Below are positions 16,032-24,767 of a stretch of DNA of 61,178 nucleotides, one piece after another. The notes beneath the pieces were generated by a model that was not told where the DNA came from, searched no databases, and saw only the letters and a program-made list of their open reading frames with translations. This stretch comes from Lysobacterales bacterium (GTDB lineage Bacteria > Pseudomonadota > Gammaproteobacteria > Xanthomonadales > SZUA-36). The position numbers and the translations under genes are program-made. Numbering within the stretch: position 1 is the first letter of the stretch; each line of letters begins with the position of its first letter. Location: contig JAKITK010000013.1 in NCBI GenBank assembly GCA_021648125.1, forward strand, positions 1 to 61,178. Direction: 5' to 3'.

Positions 16032-18532
16032 GTTTGTTGAAACAATTGGATGGGTTGTTTAATTCTGTAATACGCTATTATCAAGCCCATTAAAGCAAAA
16101 ACTCCTGTAACAATCGTAATAAGTAATCCCAAACCAACCCAATCAGGTGTATAAGAGATACCAAATTGTTGCTTGAACATTAAATTCGCAATTAACTGAG
16201 CACCTAATACACCAATCAAACTTGCAACAAAACCAACCACAGCCTGCTCTATCAATAAAATGATATAAATTTTGCTTTTAATGACACCCATAGCTCGCAT
16301 TAAGTTAATTCGTTTGTGTTGGCTATGTAGGCTGGTATAAGCTGATGCTAGAAGGACAGTTAGAGAGGCCAAAACCAGTAACATCAGAATACTATTCATA
16401 ATTTTTGTGATGCTTATCATAATGGCGCGCATGTTACTGACTTGTTGTGCAATGTCGGTGATCAATACGGCTGGAAATTCATAAGCAATACTGCTTAGTA
16501 TTTGTTTGTTATCTGCCTGGACTTCTATACCGCCCATGTCATGTTGAGCATAATCACTTAAGGTGTCTGGAGCAAACATAAACCAAAACATCACCATTGA
16601 GCTGCCACTTTTAAAGGCTCGCTTGCTGCTGATTTTGCTTTCTAGAACTTCATTTCCTATTTTAAAACCTAACACATCCCCCATTTTTAAACCAAGATCG
16701 CTCATCACTTCGGCCTCAACAGAAACTTCACTACTACCCAATTTGGGCCAGACGCCACTTAACATTGTATTATTCTTCGGCGCATCTTTTGACCATGATA
16801 GACGAACCGGCGACCGGATTTCTTCGCGGGTATCACTTTCTGCGGTCAAAACTTGGTCTATTTCCTGACCATTGATGGAGAATAATTTTGCTGAAACTGT
16901 TGGGTAACTACCTTTGATTGGTATCTTGTTTTTTTGCATCAAACGAATGAATTCTGACCTTTGTTTTGCAGGCAAACCACTGAAGAAGTAATTACCATCA
17001 TGGCTTAGCAGTTGCACATGGTATCTATCTAGGAAATTTCCCCGTAAGTTCGCCGTCATTAATAATGCCATACTGGCCAAAGCAATAGTGGCCATTACTG
17101 TTATGTGTTTTTTGGGGCTACGACCAATAGACCTAAGCGCCACTCGTAAAATACCTTGGTTAAAATAATGCAACAGCCCTGTGCTTCTACTCAGCAACCA
17201 GCCAAAAGCCAGAGTCAGAACAACTAAAACTACAACGCCAAGACTTAAAAATAAGGTTAAGCGCATATTGTCACTGTTATACCAAAGAAGCAAAGCTACA
17301 CAAAACAAGGCGCTGAGGATCGAGATAAAATAATTTTTATCGGTGATCGCTTGGCCACGCAGTACACCACTCACTGGCATTAACGACAAAGCCACTAAGC
17401 GGGGATACACAAATGCGGTAAGCGCTAACAAAGTTATACCCAGGGTTGTGAGAGAAATTTGCCAACTTAAGGTAATATCCGCAAGCATCAAATGTGGCAT
17501 TAATAGGTCTTTTAACCAGGGCTGTATTAGCCAGCCAGCAATGCCTCCTAAAACACCACTTACCAATGCCATCAAAATTAATTGTAATAACAAGGCCGAA
17601 GAAAACACACTTCGTTTAATCCCCATACAACGCAACATAGTGCCTGGCAATACATACTTTTGAATAGAGAAATTAACCAGAATTGTCGCAGCTGCGCCAC
17701 AAAGTAACAGCACAAAAACCAAAACCATTCCCAGCATTTTATCAGCTCTCTGAGCCAATCTGGAGAATGGATGCTGGCCCTTTTCGGGTTTCAACACCTG
17801 ATAGTCAAGCTTTAGAATTGATGGCAGTGATGATTCAAACTCTTGTAATATCGAATCTTCAGCTGCAAACAAATAACGGAATTCATTCCTGCCATTGTTA
17901 AGGTCTAAGCCTATTGACATTAAGTCTTCCAGATGCACCATCACTCTGGGTAAGATGTGTTGTAATTGAGTTAACCTATCAGGCTCAAAGACCACCTGCG
18001 CTGTAACCGTGAACGATACTTCTCCTATCTGGATTTGGTCGCCAAGATCAACACCTAGAGCGACCATTGCACGAGCATCTAACCAAGCATTTGAGTGGAT
18101 TAAATTCTCGCCTGTTGAGGTAAAAGGCCCATCGGAATTTCTGAGTTTTATCTCGCCTTGCAAAGGATAGGTAGATGCAACACCTTTGAGTGCAATGCTG
18201 TGATAACCACCCAGTCCATTGGCACCATGAGTTAAGGAAACAGTCTCTACCGGGTCGGCGATAGTTGACCCCTGCCACCATTGGCCTAGGAGTGGTTGGT
18301 CACTGCGAATGACTAAGGGGGCACCCAGGAAGGTTGAAATATCTTTATTTAAAGCAGTCTGGGCGCCCGCAGAAAAATAGGCCAAGCCACTAGCTGCTAA
18401 AGCGCTGAAAAACAAACAACTGGTGAGTAATATATTGGCCTTTTGCGAAAGTGAGCGCCAACCCAAATAACGAAATAACATAAAGATTTGCGACAGTTGA
18501 GCAAGTATCCGGTTTTTTAATTCAGGCTGCAT
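16028..18532 (-). CDS. FtsX/YbbP-like ABC transporter permease
   Basis: An 834-residue permease with ten predicted membrane segments. One is near the N-terminus, then FtsX-type triplets near residues 265-390, two central segments near 400-460, one near 485, and a C-terminal FtsX triplet near 715-825. The large periplasmic parts lie at about 45-255 and 510-700. This two-FtsX-domain, ten-segment plan is that of YbbP rather than of the four-segment MacB/LolC type. Such systems use ATP to pull lipids or peptides out of the membrane or to signal mechanically, rather than to pump across it. I chose ATG 18532 (MQPELKNRIL), with GGGG eight bases upstream and overlapping the ATPase stop by eleven bases. 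It works with the ATPase encoded just upstream. Confidence 0.85.
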   Translation of the reverse strand: MQPELKNRILAQLSQIFMLFRYLGWRSLSQKANILLTSCLFFSALAASGLAYFSAGAQTALNKDISTFLGAPLVIRSDQPLLGQWWQGSTIADPVETVSLTHGANGLGGYHSIALKGVASTYPLQGEIKLRNSDGPFTSTGENLIHSNAWLDARAMVALGVDLGDQIQIGEVSFTVTAQVVFEPDRLTQLQHILPRVMVHLEDLMSIGLDLNNGRNEFRYLFAAEDSILQEFESSLPSILKLDYQVLKPEKGQHPFSRLAQRADKMLGMVLVFVLLLCGAAATILVNFSIQKYVLPGTMLRCMGIKRSVFSSALLLQLILMALVSGVLGGIAGWLIQPWLKDLLMPHLMLADITLSWQISLTTLGITLLALTAFVYPRLVALSLMPVSGVLRGQAITDKNYFISILSALFCVALLLWYNSDNMRLTLFLSLGVVVLVVLTLAFGWLLSRSTGLLHYFNQGILRVALRSIGRSPKKHITVMATIALASMALLMTANLRGNFLDRYHVQLLSHDGNYFFSGLPAKQRSEFIRLMQKNKIPIKGSYPTVSAKLFSINGQEIDQVLTAESDTREEIRSPVRLSWSKDAPKNNTMLSGVWPKLGSSEVSVEAEVMSDLGLKMGDVLGFKIGNEVLESKISSKRAFKSGSSMVMFWFMFAPDTLSDYAQHDMGGIEVQADNKQILSSIAYEFPAVLITDIAQQVSNMRAIMISITKIMNSILMLLVLASLTVLLASAYTSLHSQHKRINLMRAMGVIKSKIYIILLIEQAVVGFVASLIGVLGAQLIANLMFKQQFGISYTPDWVGLGLLITIVTGVFALMGLIIAYYRIKQPIQLFQQT

Positions 18533-19196
18533 GTAATTGCCCCAATCTGAGGTAATACATAGCGTCACATCGTTTAGCTAGCTTATCGTCGTGTGTTACC
18601 AGCACCATTGCGCTATTACTTTCATAATGTAAATCAAATAATTGTTTGATCACCAATTGTGCGGTATTGTGATCTAAGTTTGCGGTAGGTTCATCAGCAA
18701 ACAGCAAGGTAGGCCGAACTGAAAAGGCTCGACACAAGGCCACACGCTGTTGCTCCCCACCTGATAATTGTTTCGGATAATGATGAACCCGCTCTTGCAG
18801 ACCCATTTTTCTCAACCAGTCTCTTGCCGTCTTATAGGGTGCTTTGTGTCCAAACAGCTCAAGTGGTAAAGCCACATTTTCCAAAGCGTTCAAATCCTCC
18901 ATCAAATAAAAAGATTGGAATACAAAGCCAGCACATGTAGCCCTGAGCACAGACCTTTGGTCTTCACTCATATTAGTGATTTCTTGATTGTTGATCTTGA
19001 TCTGACCAGACTGCGGTAAATCCAGGCCCGCCAACAAGCTTAATAAGGTGGATTTACCACTACCGGACTCACCCAAAATAGCGACTGATTGACCAGAATA
19101 TACCGTCAAATCTATACCCGATAATATCTGTAAGGATCCTGCTGGTGTATCCACACTTCTGTGTACATCATGTGCCTCGACAACGGTATCAGGCAT
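18522..19196 (-). CDS. ABC transporter ATP-binding protein (LolD/YbbA-like)
   Basis: A 224-residue ATPase, the length of LolD/MacB/YbbA-type subunits. Walker A is GESGSGKST (about residues 40-48), the Q loop lies in VFQSFYLME, the signature is LSGGEQQRVALCRA (about 144-157), Walker B is LLFADEPTANLD, and the H-loop is LVTHDD. Start and stop couplings are tight: its ATG shares one base with the hydrolase stop (TAATG), and its own end overlaps the permease start. It energises the permease at 16028-18532. Confidence 0.92.
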   Translation of the reverse strand: MPDTVVEAHDVHRSVDTPAGSLQILSGIDLTVYSGQSVAILGESGSGKSTLLSLLAGLDLPQSGQIKINNQEITNMSEDQRSVLRATCAGFVFQSFYLMEDLNALENVALPLELFGHKAPYKTARDWLRKMGLQERVHHYPKQLSGGEQQRVALCRAFSVRPTLLFADEPTANLDHNTAQLVIKQLFDLHYESNSAMVLVTHDDKLAKRCDAMYYLRLGQLHAA

Positions 19197-20125
19197 TACA
19201 TTTCTCCTGTCATATTTTCATCAATGAAATGCATAACTGTTTCAAGGTAGGCTGCAGGTAATACATGTCCGCCTTCAAAGTAACGGATGCTCTTTTGCAT
19301 ACTGCTGATCAACTCAAATACATATAGACTCTGTTTTTCGGTTGAATATGGATCTTGTTTTGCAGCAAGAAATAGCACTTTAGCAGCGTTTATTCTTGAT
19401 ACATGGTGCCTGGGCGCTACGGGTGAGCGGGCTTGGTCAATATACGGGGGTACCATGCTTATAATGTGGGTGATGCTGGGCTCATAGCTGGCCAACAAAA
19501 GAGTCATTTGAGCGCCCATGCTGTATCCAACTGCAACAATGTCAGCAGCAGATAAATCCCACTGTGATTTCATCCATGCTAAAGCCAATCGATAATCCCT
19601 TACAGAGCCTATAATCATATCGTCATATAAGCGCCTATATGGGCTGTGCGCCCGCTTGATCAAGTCTTTTAGGCCTATATCACCTACTTTGCGCTCGCCA
19701 TGACGCCTAGCATCCAGAGCCAACACTGCAAAACCTTGCTTACGCAATTTTATGCTGATATTTTCGGCATTAATGGGATTGTCAGGGCTAAACCACAAGG
19801 TATGGTCAGCCCCCATAGGGTGTAATAGTAAAGCCAGTTTAAGTGTCGATTTTTGCGACATGTCATAATCTACCGGCATTGCCAATATGCCATTGACTAC
19901 TTGTTGGTCGTCACTGATGAAATTAAGGCTGAACCTTTCACCCAGTGCGTCTGTATCAATGGCACTTTGTTGCATATTGATGAGGTGTTTGGGATCCACT
20001 GAAAACCATTCCGATAAAACACTTTGTGCTTGTACATCAAAAACTGATTCCTTAGCGAATGATGTAAATGACAAGCTTGTTAACAGGGCCACAGCTATAA
20101 CCAAAATTGGTTTGATTCTTTGCAT
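19196..20125 (-). CDS. Exported alpha/beta hydrolase
   Basis: A 309-residue protein with a signal peptide (MQRIKPILVIAVALLTSLSF..., cleavage near SFA) and an alpha/beta-hydrolase fold. The oxyanion region is LLLHPMGADHT, the nucleophile elbow is GYSMGAQ (Ser about 200), the likely acid is in AAKQDPYS (about 262), and the His is in GGHVLPA (about 290). It is the first gene of the operon and is linked to the ABC ATPase by a one-base overlap, so its function is tied to that transporter. In E. coli the esterase gene tesA sits beside ybbA-ybbP, which is a similar pairing. It likely acts in the periplasm on an ester or lipid that the transporter presents. Confidence 0.82.
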   Translation of the reverse strand: MQRIKPILVIAVALLTSLSFTSFAKESVFDVQAQSVLSEWFSVDPKHLINMQQSAIDTDALGERFSLNFISDDQQVVNGILAMPVDYDMSQKSTLKLALLLHPMGADHTLWFSPDNPINAENISIKLRKQGFAVLALDARRHGERKVGDIGLKDLIKRAHSPYRRLYDDMIIGSVRDYRLALAWMKSQWDLSAADIVAVGYSMGAQMTLLLASYEPSITHIISMVPPYIDQARSPVAPRHHVSRINAAKVLFLAAKQDPYSTEKQSLYVFELISSMQKSIRYFEGGHVLPAAYLETVMHFIDENMTGEM

Positions 20126-20649
20126 TTGATACTCCAGTTGAAATTAGAAAGCCAGCTTAGCAAAGCCAATGTCAAATAAAGTTCAAATCACTGTTAGCTA
20201 TAATTTCAGCATTGCACTAAAACTGTTGGTGGTGTTGGCACTCAATGGTTCGGGTGCCGTTGTCCGGTCATCAGGCACTACCCGTCACAGCCAGTCACTC
20301 CCGGTGAAAGTCGATGGCCGGATTCTTTGAGCCTTAAACAGTAGAACCAGATTGACTGACTAACCGAATTAAGTCGGTCGCAGCGTAAACAACTGAGTCA
20401 GCTGTATAAGCACCTTAGCCAAAATGATAAACCCGATATAACTAGAGATGAACTGGCAACATGGCTTGATCAAAACCATCAGCCACCTGAGAAATAAACG
20501 AATACTGCCTTTCTCAAGGCTGACCCTACAAGAGCCCCTTTGTTGTCGTTATCCCCCGCACGGGATACCTTGGGGTGACGGGAATGTTAAGCTAGATACA
20601 TTGGGCCGTGGTCCACTAAGTACTGTTTATTGTTAACGGGATAGTAGTG
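20126..20649. other. Intergenic region with gene relic
   Basis: About 520 bases between the hydrolase operon and the DUF2845 gene. Most of the first half is a decayed DUF3482 GTPase copy (20220-20497). The rest (20500-20640) has no gene that I can support. The hydrolase promoter should lie at 20130-20215 on the minus strand, but no clear boxes were picked out. Confidence 0.5.
20220..20497 (+). pseudogene. Internally deleted relic of the DUF3482 GTPase gene
   Basis: Two pieces match the intact gene at 11542-12945. The first (20220-20330) reads VRSSGTTRHSQSLPVKVDGR then IL and a stop, aligned with ARTSGTTRHSQSFPMKVDAR. The second (about 20352-20497) matches the last 48 codons at DNA level, including CAGCGTAAACA...CAGCTGT and the end CAAAACCATCAGC...GAAATAAA. 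About 350 codons between them are gone. The P-loop region is degenerate. The copy lies 7.5 kb from the parent in the same orientation and behind the hydrolase operon, so the intervening block may have arrived between two copies of a duplicated locus. Confidence 0.85.
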
Positions 20650-21279
20650 ATGCTGAGAATAAAGTTTAACCAGGTTGTATTTAAGCTCAGCCTACTGTTG
20701 ATATTGTTGTATGCAACAGATGCTGCAGCTTTACGCTGTGGTAGCAAACTGATTAAGGAAGGTGACCCGGTTTCTCGCCTCGAACGCTATTGCCCTGAAC
20801 CTTTCTGGATTGAACGCTGGTCTAATCCCGCGGCTCTCGATAATTCACCCTATGCTCTGCAACTGACGGATGGGATGGAAGCCTGGTATATCAATTTTGG
20901 GCCGCGTAAATTAGTCCGTAGGATGGTGTTTCGTAACGGTGTTCTCAGGGAGGAACAAACACTGGCCTACGGTTTTAATCGGGCGCCAGAAAAAAGCAAT
21001 TGCAGCGGTAGTGATCTCGACCGCGCAGGCAACACGCTGGTAGACCTGTATCGACGCTGCGGAGAGCCGGATCATGAAAACTATTATCCGGTGACTATTT
21101 ATCCCGGTCATCACTCTTATCCGCAACAATATCCTCAGCCATTGCCAGGGTACACCTACCCGAGCATTCCGGTTGTTGTTTACCGCCTAGTGTGGACCTA
21201 TTATCCTCGGCGTGGCGATTCCCGCGTTTTTCATATCGAAAATGGAAAGGTAGTACAGCGGCTGAAATATCGTGACTAG
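20650..21279 (+). CDS. Exported DUF2845 protein
   Basis: A 209-residue exported protein. After a signal peptide (cleavage after DAAA, about residue 27) it shows two repeats of the DUF2845 kind: LRCGSKLIKEGDPVSRLERY-CPEP and GNTLVDLYRRCGEPDHENYY. Each pairs a short strand with a Cys-Gly/Pro-Glu-Pro turn. The family is found in periplasmic or lipoprotein-like proteins of gammaproteobacteria and has no known activity. A Tyr/Pro-rich stretch (about 155-180) lies before the C-terminal strand DSRVFHIENGKVVQRLKY. A GTG directly before the ATG at 20650 is an alternative start. Confidence 0.78.
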   Translation: MLRIKFNQVVFKLSLLLILLYATDAAALRCGSKLIKEGDPVSRLERYCPEPFWIERWSNPAALDNSPYALQLTDGMEAWYINFGPRKLVRRMVFRNGVLREEQTLAYGFNRAPEKSNCSGSDLDRAGNTLVDLYRRCGEPDHENYYPVTIYPGHHSYPQQYPQPLPGYTYPSIPVVVYRLVWTYYPRRGDSRVFHIENGKVVQRLKYRD

Positions 21280-21300
21280 ACCTATTGACCCATAATTTAA

Positions 21301-22119
21301 TCAATCAAGCTGACGGAAATCTTTAGCCCGTTTACGCATGCTCTTGTAGGCCATCTTCTTTGGTAGCCAACGCATCAGGCGTTCAATCGTGCGGTACTGG
21401 CGGCCGGGAATTGACACGGTTAAACTATCTTTTTGGTCTATTTGCGTTAGTGAGTAGCTAACCACATCTTCGGCTTTTAACCACATTTTTTCAGACATGC
21501 CCGACATTTGCTCGCGGGTGCCGGTTACATCATGAAACTCGGTATAAGTAAACCCAGGGCAGAGCGCTTGGACTTTAACGCCCGTAGTAAGGTTTTCCAT
21601 TGCCAGTGACTCGGAAAAACGCACCACAAAGGCTTTGCTGGCCGCATACAGTGTGTGTCCGGCTGCTGCTGGCACTAAGGCTGCCATTGAGGCGACATTG
21701 ATGATTTTTCCAAAGCCTCGTTGTTGCATGCCCGGCAATAAGTGGTAGCAGAGTTCAACCAGTGAATTCACCATAACATTCAGAAAATCAGTATGGGTTT
21801 TCCAGTCGGGAACCGTTAGCGCACCCGTTACGCCATAACCGGCATTATTAATCAGCATGTCGATATCAATACCATCTGCAGCCAGTTTTTCACACAGCTG
21901 TTGTGGGCTATTCGGATCAGCGAGGTCGGCGGTATAAACATGGGTTTTAATACCAAATGCCTTACTCAGTTCGGCGGCTAGGGCTTCCAGTCTGTCGGTA
22001 CGCCGGGCGGTCAGTACAAGATTGTTACCTTGCGCTGCCAATTGCCGAGCAAATTCTGCGCCTAATCCTGCAGATGCCCCTGTGATTAATGCGGTTTTAT
22101 TACTGGAGTTCGTTTGCAT
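21301..22119 (-). CDS. SDR-family NAD(P)-dependent oxidoreductase
   Basis: A 272-residue classical short-chain dehydrogenase. The cofactor motif is TGASAGLG (about residues 14-21), with RR and R after the second strand (TARRTDR) suggesting NADP(H). NNAGYG (about 92-97), catalytic Ser in INVASMAALVP (about 143), and YAASK (Tyr about 158, Lys 162) complete the active site. The C-terminal part (IERLMRWLPKKMAYKSMRKR) is strongly basic and resembles the DltE/YqjQ-like subgroup. The substrate is unknown. It is transcribed away from tpiA and has no operon partner. Confidence 0.88.
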   Translation of the reverse strand: MQTNSSNKTALITGASAGLGAEFARQLAAQGNNLVLTARRTDRLEALAAELSKAFGIKTHVYTADLADPNSPQQLCEKLAADGIDIDMLINNAGYGVTGALTVPDWKTHTDFLNVMVNSLVELCYHLLPGMQQRGFGKIINVASMAALVPAAAGHTLYAASKAFVVRFSESLAMENLTTGVKVQALCPGFTYTEFHDVTGTREQMSGMSEKMWLKAEDVVSYSLTQIDQKDSLTVSIPGRQYRTIERLMRWLPKKMAYKSMRKRAKDFRQLD

Positions 22120-22197
22120 GATGTACTTGCCTGTTATTGGAATGGTTAGTATTCTAACCCATTATATTCGTCATTCATCTGAAACAAGGAATTTGTT

Positions 22198-22950
22198 ATG
22201 CGTAAAATACTGGTTGCCGGTAACTGGAAAATGAACGGCAGCAATGCCATGGCAAAAGAATTAGCGAGTGCTGTAGCTAACGGGTTTAATTCAAGTAGTT
22301 CAGTTGAAATGGCGGTGTTTCCGCCTTTCCCTTATTTAAATGCTGTTGCGGAGGCAAGCGCTGGAACCGCACTGCAGTTTGGCGCGCAAGATGTAAATGA
22401 AAACCAGGCTGGTGCCCATACCGGCGAAACCAGTGCGGCTATGTTGGTTGATCTTCAATGCCAGATGGTGCTGGTGGGTCATTCTGAGCGTCGGGCGAAC
22501 TACGGCGATAGCGATGCGCGGGTTGCCGATAAGTTTGCCGCTGCATTAAGCGCCGGTTTGCTGCCGGTTTTGTGTATTGGCGAAAGCCTGGAAGAGCGCG
22601 AGGGCGGTGAAACTGAGGCGGTAATATCTCGTCAGCTTGATGCGGTGCTGGCAAAAACCGGTATAGATGGTTTTGCCAAAGCAGTATTAGCGTATGAGCC
22701 TGTATGGGCAATTGGTACCGGAAAAACAGCAAGTCCTGAACAGGCGCAGGAAATTCACGCATTTATTCGTGACAAACTCAGTGCATTGGATGGTATAATT
22801 GCTGGCCAACTTAGAATTTTGTATGGCGGCAGTGTTAAGGGATCAAATGCCGCTGAATTATTTGCTCAAACAGACATTGATGGTGGACTTATTGGCGGCG
22901 CATCCCTTACCGCTGAAGACTTCCTCGCGATATACAACGCGGTGGCCTAA
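22198..22950 (+). CDS. tpiA: Triosephosphate isomerase
   Basis: A 250-residue glycolytic TIM-barrel enzyme that interconverts dihydroxyacetone phosphate and glyceraldehyde 3-phosphate. The substrate Lys is in AGNWKMNGS (residues 8-16), the catalytic His in VGHSERR (about 95), and the catalytic Glu in AYEPVWAIGTG (about 165-175), which also contains the flexible loop 6. The phosphate-binding GGSVKGSN and GGLIGGASL are intact. AAGGAATTTGTT precedes the ATG. It is followed by secG and tRNA-Leu, an order seen in many gammaproteobacteria. Confidence 0.98.
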   Translation: MRKILVAGNWKMNGSNAMAKELASAVANGFNSSSSVEMAVFPPFPYLNAVAEASAGTALQFGAQDVNENQAGAHTGETSAAMLVDLQCQMVLVGHSERRANYGDSDARVADKFAAALSAGLLPVLCIGESLEEREGGETEAVISRQLDAVLAKTGIDGFAKAVLAYEPVWAIGTGKTASPEQAQEIHAFIRDKLSALDGIIAGQLRILYGGSVKGSNAAELFAQTDIDGGLIGGASLTAEDFLAIYNAVA

Positions 22951-23042
22951 GCCGTTAATCTGATCCGAACAAGATCAGCTTATAAAAAGTGTCTGTGGCG
23001 GTATTAAATAAAATTTAAATTAAATTTAGATAAAAACTTATT

Positions 23043-23501
23043 ATGCAGTTATTAAATATTTTTCATGTACTTCTGGCTATCGGTATGATCGCCCTGATTT
23101 TAGTCCAGCGCGGTGCTGGTGCTACTGCCGGTGCGGCGTTTGGTGGTGGTGCTTCGGGTACTGTGTTTGGGTCTTCAGGCGCAGGTAACTTCCTCACTCG
23201 TACAACTTCGGTTGCGGCAATCTTATTCTTCGTGATTTCCATGTCGATGGCAGTGATGGCATCGAACATGTCGAAGGCTAGCATTGACCAGGATCTCGGT
23301 GTAGTCGCCAACGACAGTGTTATCACCCAGATGCCGGATGTGATTTCTGTTGAGGCTCCTGCCGGTGACCTGCCGGTACCGGCAGCTAACACTGCAGAAC
23401 AAGCTGTTGAGAGTTCGGCAGATGATATGCCAACAGCCGACCAGGCTGTTGAAGAAACCGCTGTAGATGACATGCCTGAGGGTGAAGCACCAAAAAGTTA
23501 A
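23043..23501 (+). CDS. secG: Preprotein translocase subunit SecG
   Basis: A 152-residue member of the SecYEG translocon. The N-terminal half is canonical SecG: TM1 (residues 1-20), the cytosolic turn LVQRGAGATAGAAFGGGASG, and FGSSGAGNFLTRTT. TM2 follows (about 56-76). The C-terminal 75 residues are an acidic Ala/Glu/Asp tail with a repeated DDMP unit (SSADDMPTADQAVEETAVDDMPEG), longer than in E. coli SecG (110 residues). The tail is probably disordered. It lies 92 bases after tpiA and 14 bases before the tRNA, so the tRNA is likely made from the same transcript. Confidence 0.95.
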   Translation: MQLLNIFHVLLAIGMIALILVQRGAGATAGAAFGGGASGTVFGSSGAGNFLTRTTSVAAILFFVISMSMAVMASNMSKASIDQDLGVVANDSVITQMPDVISVEAPAGDLPVPAANTAEQAVESSADDMPTADQAVEETAVDDMPEGEAPKS

Positions 23502-23515
23502 AGCTTTCAGATAAT

Positions 23516-23600
23516 GCCGAAGTGGTGGAATTGGTAGACACGCTATCTTGAGGGGGTAGTGGCGTAAGCCGTGCCGGTTCGAGTCCGGCCTTCGGCACCA
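23516..23600 (+). tRNA. tRNA-Leu (anticodon GAG)
   Basis: An 85-base class II tRNA with CCA encoded. The acceptor GCCGAAG pairs with CTTCGGC, and the anticodon stem CTATC/GGTAG holds the loop TTGAGGG, giving anticodon GAG. The long variable arm (TGGCGTAAGCC) and T loop TTCGAGT are normal. The region 23601-23866 up to nuoA has no gene. Confidence 0.97.
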
Positions 23601-23866
23601 TCTGATTTTTGATTCGCTTTAGTCACTAACGGCGAGCGGGCCAACATTAAACTTAATCAGGATGCGAGAGAATGTATATTCTTTGATCTTGGTCAAGTAA
23701 AAATAAACTCAGTTACAGGATAATTCGACCTGTTAATAATGAGTATTGATAAATCGAACTTAGGTAAGTTGAATTTAAAGGCTGGGGTTGGCAATCGATA
23801 CCCGGCTCAGAGTTTAAATAACCAGATTTTTTAGGTAGTGGCAATGTTGGATCCGAGGGAAACAGA

Positions 23867-24223
23867 ATGCTAGAACAATATTGGCCTGTATTCATTTTTA
23901 TCGTCATTTCGGTAGGTCTTGGTATTGTCTTGCTGCTTATCGGCGGCCTTTTGGGCCCCAACCGCCCGAGCGAAGACAAACTTTCCGCATACGAATGTGG
24001 CTTCGAAGCCTTCGATGATGCCCGCATGCAGTTTGATGTGCGCTTTTACCTTGTCGCCATCCTGTTTATCGTTTTCGATCTCGAAATCGCTTTCTTTGTG
24101 CCCTGGGCTGTGGTGATGGAAGACGTCGGGCTTACCGCATTCGCCGCTGTCATTGTATTTACCCTTGAGTTGGCAATTGGCCTAGCCTACCTGTGGAAGA
24201 AAGGGGCGCTGGAATGGGAGTGA
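23867..24223 (+). CDS. nuoA: NADH-quinone oxidoreductase subunit A
   Basis: A 118-residue membrane subunit with three helices (residues about 8-30, 62-82 and 90-110). It has the family marks [20 protein letters not shown], carrying the conserved Cys, and [17 protein letters not shown]. It sits at the joint of the membrane arm and the Q module, near the quinone entrance. It is the first gene of the operon and starts 266 bases after tRNA-Leu, behind GAGGGAAAC, so the nuo promoter should lie in that gap. Confidence 0.97.
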   Translation: MLEQYWPVFIFIVISVGLGIVLLLIGGLLGPNRPSEDKLSAYECGFEAFDDARMQFDVRFYLVAILFIVFDLEIAFFVPWAVVMEDVGLTAFAAVIVFTLELAIGLAYLWKKGALEWE

Positions 24224-24227
24224 TAAA

Positions 24228-24755
24228 ATGAAGCTGCCCGTGCTCAATGAAATTGATGATATTCTGCGACCCAATGCAGATAATAACCCTTTATTAAAAC
24301 GCGGCGTGGTTACCACCAGTCTGGATCATTTGGTCAACTGGGCAATGACCGGCTCCATGTGGCCAATGACTTTCGGTCTGGCCTGCTGTGCTATCGAGAT
24401 GATGCAGGCGGGTGCCTCGCGCTACGATCTTGACCGTTTTGGGGTGCTTTTCCGCCCCAGCCCACGCCAGGCTGATGTCCTAATTGTTGCCGGAACACTG
24501 GTAAACAAGATGGCGCCGGCGATGCGTAAAGTTTATGACCAAATGGCAGAGCCCAAGTGGGTTATTTCCATGGGTTCCTGTGCCAACGGTGGTGGTTACT
24601 ACCACTATTCCTATGCCGTTACCCGTGGCTGCGACCGCATTGTGCCTGTAGATGTGTATGTACCTGGTTGTCCACCAACAGCGGAAGCGTTAATCTACGG
24701 TATTTTGCAATTGCAGAAAAAAGTTCGCCGTACTAATACAATTGCCAGGGCTTAA
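24228..24755 (+). CDS. nuoB: NADH-quinone oxidoreductase subunit B
   Basis: A 175-residue subunit that holds cluster N2, the last [4Fe-4S] centre before quinone. The cysteine ligands are in [20 protein letters not shown] and GCPPTAEAL. The N-terminal part ([14 protein letters not shown]) lines the quinone chamber. It starts four bases after nuoA. Confidence 0.97.
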   Translation: MKLPVLNEIDDILRPNADNNPLLKRGVVTTSLDHLVNWAMTGSMWPMTFGLACCAIEMMQAGASRYDLDRFGVLFRPSPRQADVLIVAGTLVNKMAPAMRKVYDQMAEPKWVISMGSCANGGGYYHYSYAVTRGCDRIVPVDVYVPGCPPTAEALIYGILQLQKKVRRTNTIARA

Positions 24756-24767
24756 TCGGAACTGATA

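Noticed and set aside
20448-20636. 62-codon open frame behind the hydrolase operon
   Set aside because: Its first codons are an out-of-frame reading of the decayed GTPase copy; the rest shows no family features.
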